Source: Mucilaginibacter kameinonensis (lineage in GTDB: Bacteria > Bacteroidota > Bacteroidia > Sphingobacteriales > Sphingobacteriaceae). Taken from it: a stretch of DNA of 64,000 bases. The DNA is taken from positions 248,001 through 312,000 of the forward strand of contig NZ_RCWZ01000005.1 of assembly GCF_003675385.1 (NCBI RefSeq), given 5' to 3'. Under the pieces are notes generated by a model. It was not told the DNA's origin and ran no database searches. It saw only the letters and a program-made list of their open reading frames with translations. The translations under genes and the position numbers were made by a program. Shown here one piece after another: positions 61,438 through 64,000 of the stretch (position 1 is its first letter; every line of letters begins with the position of its first letter).

Positions 61438-61551
61438 TGTAAATGATGTTTTATAACTACTTTTTTATTTTACAATAATAAGTATGGCATTTGCAGAAAC
61501 GCAAGTGATACCCATTTGTATTTTACCACGCACTTTATGTATCATTCTTAG

Positions 61552-61559
61552 TATTTTTG
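61552..61559 (+). promoter_or_regulatory. -7 promoter element of the XRE regulator, TATTTTTG
   Basis: TATTTTTG fits TAnnTTTG, 22 bp before the ATG at 61582. An AAAGGA at 61573-61578 is a possible Shine-Dalgarno, unusual in this window. Confidence 0.5.
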
Positions 61560-61581
61560 ATGAGATAGGAATAAAGGAATA

Positions 61582-61935
61582 ATGAGTTTAGGAACCCGGA
61601 TCAGGGAGCTACGTACCCAAAAAAGACTGAAGCAAGCAGAGCTTGCCGAGATCGTCGGCCTGAACTCCTATGTACAGATTGGCCGCTATGAGACAGGCAA
61701 GGCCAAGCCCGCAGCTGACATGCTTTCTAAGCTGGCTAAAGCATTAGATACTACGACCGATTACCTGGTAAATGATGATGTGAACGATGCGTCAGTAACG
61801 GCGCAACTGACCGACCGGGAGTTGCTTAAACAGTTTAAAGAAGTGGAACAGTTCAGTGCAGAGGATAAGCAGGTTGTTAAGATTTTTATTGATGCCTTTA
61901 TCACGAAAAGGCATATCCAGGAACTGGTCAAGTAA
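61582..61935 (+). CDS. XRE-family helix-turn-helix regulator
   Basis: 117-residue regulator. N-terminal HTH_3 domain (about 7-62) with the motif LKQAELAEIVGLNSYVQIGRYETGKAKP. The C-terminal half is short and helical, likely for dimerisation. Divergent from the truncated ATPase gene across a 144-bp region. As an element-encoded XRE protein it probably controls mobile-element or toxin genes; targets unknown. Followed by a hairpin. Confidence 0.9.
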   Translation: MSLGTRIRELRTQKRLKQAELAEIVGLNSYVQIGRYETGKAKPAADMLSKLAKALDTTTDYLVNDDVNDASVTAQLTDRELLKQFKEVEQFSAEDKQVVKIFIDAFITKRHIQELVK

Positions 61936-61952
61936 AGGCCAATATAACGAGC

Positions 61953-61975
61953 AAAGCCCCTTTTCAGGGGCTTCG
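61953..61975 (+). terminator. Terminator after the XRE gene
   Basis: AAGCCCC (61954-61960) pairs with GGGGCTT (61967-61973), loop TTTTCA. The trailing sequence TCGTCATTT is only weakly T-rich. Lies 18 bp after the XRE stop. Confidence 0.6.
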
Positions 61976-61985
61976 TCATTTGATA

Positions 61986-62180
61986 TCAGTTTGTTTTTTT
62001 CTTTGGCTTTGCCGCTGGCTTTTTGCCTTTTGCACTGTCCGCAAACGCATAAGGGTTATGCTGTTTGGGGTCTTTTTTATGCATCAAGTGGTAGGCGCGG
62101 TGCGCGCTGTCCTGTTTTACGGTTTGTGCTCCTGCGGTGTAAGCAATGCTTAGCAATATTATTACGCTTATGCTTTTCAT
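61986..62180 (-). CDS. Small exported hypothetical protein
   Basis: 64-residue protein with a clear signal peptide (about 1-18, ending AGA) and a basic, lysine-rich tail (KGKKPAAKPKKKTN). No domain recognised. It overlaps the stop of the upstream candidate immunity gene by 4 bp (ATGA), so it is the last gene of the RHS-linked unit. Could be a second small immunity or accessory protein; unproven. Confidence 0.6.
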   Translation of the reverse strand: MKSISVIILLSIAYTAGAQTVKQDSAHRAYHLMHKKDPKQHNPYAFADSAKGKKPAAKPKKKTN

Positions 62181-62944
62181 CTTTTTATACTGTCGAAGTT
62201 GATTTTGTACATATCGACATCATGTTTTGATTTAACAGGACGGCTATTTTTAGGTATCAACATGGCTGTATTAACACCATCCGCATCATAAAACAATTTG
62301 AAGTTATTAAAGTCATAAGGGCCGTTTGTGCCATCAAAATGTATAGCATTTACACTTCCCTTACCATTCTCTTTTTGTAATACATAAACCACATAATCTG
62401 TACAATTATGTCCATTACAAAAAGGGTCTATTCCTTTGATTAGAATGATCTTCTTTTTTTTGATACTGTAATATTTTGTGGTGGCAAAGGTTTTATCACC
62501 GCTCCAAATATTGCTAATCTGGGTTAAAAAGTCATCTTCGCTATTTAAGGCATGTACTTTATTAAGAGATAGCTTTATGCCGTCAAATAGGAAATAACTC
62601 GTGATGTATTTATAATCATCCCCTATAGAAAAGGAATTTCGATTGTACACACCTTTGGTATCTTTCAATTCCACATCATATTCCACATTGGTGCCATCAA
62701 TTTTTTTTGTACACACAATTTTTATGATTTTACTTTTGGGGCTGTAAGTGTGTTTATAGCTGAATGCATACCCATCGATCGAAGGAATGACTTTAAGATT
62801 TTTATAAAGACCGTTGATAATAGAGCTACTATCAACGATCATGCTATAATTCGGTTTTTTACTATTGTCAATTGTTGCTAAACTGCTTATTTCTCGGCTT
62901 TTAGCCAATGTAAAAAGCATACAGATTAAGAGTATATTTTTCAT
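62177..62944 (-). CDS. Exported protein next to RHS toxin, candidate immunity
   Basis: 255-residue protein with signal peptide (about 1-16: MKNILLICMLFTLAKS). The mature part is beta-rich with many lysines and aromatic residues and no known domain. It begins 2 bp after the RHS stop, so it is the directly following gene on the same strand, a usual place for an immunity protein. Export fits a toxin that acts on peptidoglycan. The ATG at 62942-62944 is chosen over a start 20 codons earlier that runs into the RHS gene. AT-rich relative to surroundings. Immunity role is inference. Confidence 0.7.
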   Translation of the reverse strand: MKNILLICMLFTLAKSREISSLATIDNSKKPNYSMIVDSSSIINGLYKNLKVIPSIDGYAFSYKHTYSPKSKIIKIVCTKKIDGTNVEYDVELKDTKGVYNRNSFSIGDDYKYITSYFLFDGIKLSLNKVHALNSEDDFLTQISNIWSGDKTFATTKYYSIKKKKIILIKGIDPFCNGHNCTDYVVYVLQKENGKGSVNAIHFDGTNGPYDFNNFKLFYDADGVNTAMLIPKNSRPVKSKHDVDMYKINFDSIKR

Positions 62945-62945
62945 A

Positions 62946-64000
62946 TTAGTTCCCTTTAGAATAATGATTATGCTGTCCATCTCCTCGCCACGAGTCATCT
63001 CCATTAACTAAGTCAACACCAAAGGTGAACTGAATTACTGTTGATCTAACGGCAGTTTTGAAAGCGGGCACGCTATTTCTGCCATCTACCGAAGTATTCA
63101 TGAATTCACGATAATTATTCGTTGCAACGTTTCTTATTGGGAACTTGTGTCCGGGATATTTTCCTTTAGAATCTGTATTTCTCCATGTTTCTGACATCTT
63201 CTTTTCCTCGCTATCACCATTAAACATTACATTATTCAGCATCACCATAATGCTTTGTTTATGTGATTTCGCCCTATTTACCATTGCGCTGGCAACTTTA
63301 TCACTTTCTGTCTTACCGAGTCCCGGCGTTTCATTATATACGTTAGCTGCGAAATGTTCAAGTTCCTTTTCACCAATGTCTAATTTTTGAACTGCACCAG
63401 ACTTTTCAGCTGCAAGTGACTGTTCCTTTGTCAATTGAGTATCGTCCTTATTCTTTTGAACATAAACCTTGTCGTCTTTTACGCCATCGTTACCAACATG
63501 GGTTCCATTTAGATTATAAATATCACCCCACATGCCGTCTGGGTCAATGAAGCGCATCGGATTATTGAAGACATAGGCGTAAGGCGACCACCTTCTTCCT
63601 TTCTCCGCAAACGGATCAACCGTTGTCCATCTTGCTATCACAGGGTCGTAGAAACGTGCACCGTAATCATACAGCCCAGTCTCTTCCTGCAACTCCTTAT
63701 GGTTATAAAGATATTCATTTTTAGGAGAAATGGTTTGCTGTGTAGACTGGATTCCATACCCAAAGGCATAGTAATCATTCATCTGTAACAGTTTTGCTGT
63801 TTGCTGGGTAGCGTCATTCGGATCAGGTGTCAGCGTTACCCTGGTGTTGCCCAAATGGTCTTTCAGGTCGTACTCGTACACATAATTGCTGCCGCTTTTT
63901 CTTGCCCGGCCCTCCTCGGTCTGGATAAACGCGATGGTATTGGTGCTGTTGTCATACTCTATACCGTTCTCGTATTCGGTGGTTGTGGTGTTACCGCCTG
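62946..64000 (-). CDS. RHS repeat protein with C-terminal toxin-like domain (5' part outside window)
   Basis: 3' part of an RHS polymorphic protein; frame open to 64000. The core end is unmistakable: FIQTEEGRA-like, DLKDHLGNTRV, GLYDYGARFYDP, and PYAYVFNNPMRFIDPDGM, the conserved junction (DPDGM, residues 113-117 counted from a GTG at 63881). Beyond this about 194 residues form a variable toxin domain. It includes FAANVYNETPG...ESDKVASAMVNRAKSH, a SleB/lysozyme-like wall-hydrolase pattern with possible catalytic Glu (codon at 63330-63332), and ends GDGQHNHY. Function of the toxin is inference. Confidence 0.85.
   Translation of the reverse strand, partial: GGNTTTTEYENGIEYDNSTNTIAFIQTEEGRARKSGSNYVYEYDLKDHLGNTRVTLTPDPNDATQQTAKLLQMNDYYAFGYGIQSTQQTISPKNEYLYNHKELQEETGLYDYGARFYDPVIARWTTVDPFAEKGRRWSPYAYVFNNPMRFIDPDGMWGDIYNLNGTHVGNDGVKDDKVYVQKNKDDTQLTKEQSLAAEKSGAVQKLDIGEKELEHFAANVYNETPGLGKTESDKVASAMVNRAKSHKQSIMVMLNNVMFNGDSEEKKMSETWRNTDSKGKYPGHKFPIRNVATNNYREFMNTSVDGRNSVPAFKTAVRSTVIQFTFGVDLVNGDDSWRGDGQHNHYSKGN

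Larger units (their letters stand above)
59134..64000. mobile_element. Integrated accessory element behind tRNA-Ser (right end outside window)
   Basis: From the tRNA-Ser terminator to the window end: a tyrosine integrase, an ORF6N fragment, a truncated mobile ATPase, an XRE regulator, small exported genes and an RHS gene. Gene content and base-composition shifts (60.7-61.4 kb visibly GC-rich; 62.2-63.0 kb AT-rich) differ from the housekeeping neighbours. A tRNA 3' end is a usual attachment site, but no attL/attR pair can be shown because the other end is missing. Confidence 0.55.

Noticed and set aside
1..64000. CRISPR array
   Set aside because: No regularly spaced direct repeats of 25-40 bp with unique spacers and no cas genes are seen; the repeats present are palindromic or low-complexity.

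Overview
The window reads as a chromosomal segment of a Bacteroidota bacterium, most likely Sphingobacteriaceae (Mucilaginibacter/Pedobacter-like). This placement is inference. It rests on promoters of the TAnnTTTG type close to start codons, few Shine-Dalgarno sites, a giant two-component sensor with periplasmic propellers, an IntDOT-type integrase, an RHS protein with the Bacteroidota-style LKDHLGNTRV core, and many short palindromic repeats sitting on stop codons.

Layout. 1-5.3 kb: end of a serine beta-lactamase-family hydrolase, a hotdog thioesterase, xerD, aroQ and a large MscS channel. 5.3-11.6 kb: glycosyltransferase, LpxL-like acyltransferase, WbqC-like protein, corA, msrA, a DUF3820 protein, a metallo-beta-lactamase-fold hydrolase and a small hypothetical. 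11.7-22.1 kb: a sugar-acid and pentose island on the minus strand. uxaC-kdgK-eda-exuT handles uronates (its reductase and dehydratase steps are not here). xylB-xylA-symporter handles xylose, with a divergent LacI-type regulator and a palindromic operator between them. 22.4-25.9 kb: cydAB and a GntR regulator with a sugar-binding-like domain. 26-31 kb: a tandem DUF1080 hydrolase, a Gfo/Idh/MocA oxidoreductase, a peptidoglycan-binding/CHAP protein and an aldo-keto reductase. 31-39.4 kb: small proteins, CDGSH protein, truA, a DEAD-box-like protein with eroded motifs, VF530, and a 1431-residue hybrid histidine kinase. 39.7-59 kb: mostly housekeeping genes (mqo, ubiX, ppk1-ppx, yajQ, bioB, mgtE, yigZ, ribD, prmC, an ABC pair, ddl, a PASTA protein, rhodanese, mltG, a second thioesterase, YihY) and tRNA-Ser(UGA).

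59.1-64 kb is accessory DNA directly behind tRNA-Ser: an IntDOT-type integrase, an ORF6N fragment fused at a rearrangement scar to an inverted, C-terminally truncated mobile-element ATPase, an XRE regulator, then two small exported proteins downstream of the 3' end of an RHS gene that runs off the window. The RHS C-terminal domain looks like a SleB/lysozyme-type wall hydrolase. The next gene carries a signal peptide and would fit a periplasmic immunity protein. This is the best candidate for an undescribed system in the window.

A second theme is dispersed repeats: an exact 33-bp palindrome present twice, TCATTGCGAG-type elements with inverted ends, CCCCCTAA/AGGGGG elements, a 27-nt-arm hairpin and an AAAGGC mini-repeat. 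Several touch or supply stop codons, and the AAAGGC repeat also lies inside two reading frames.
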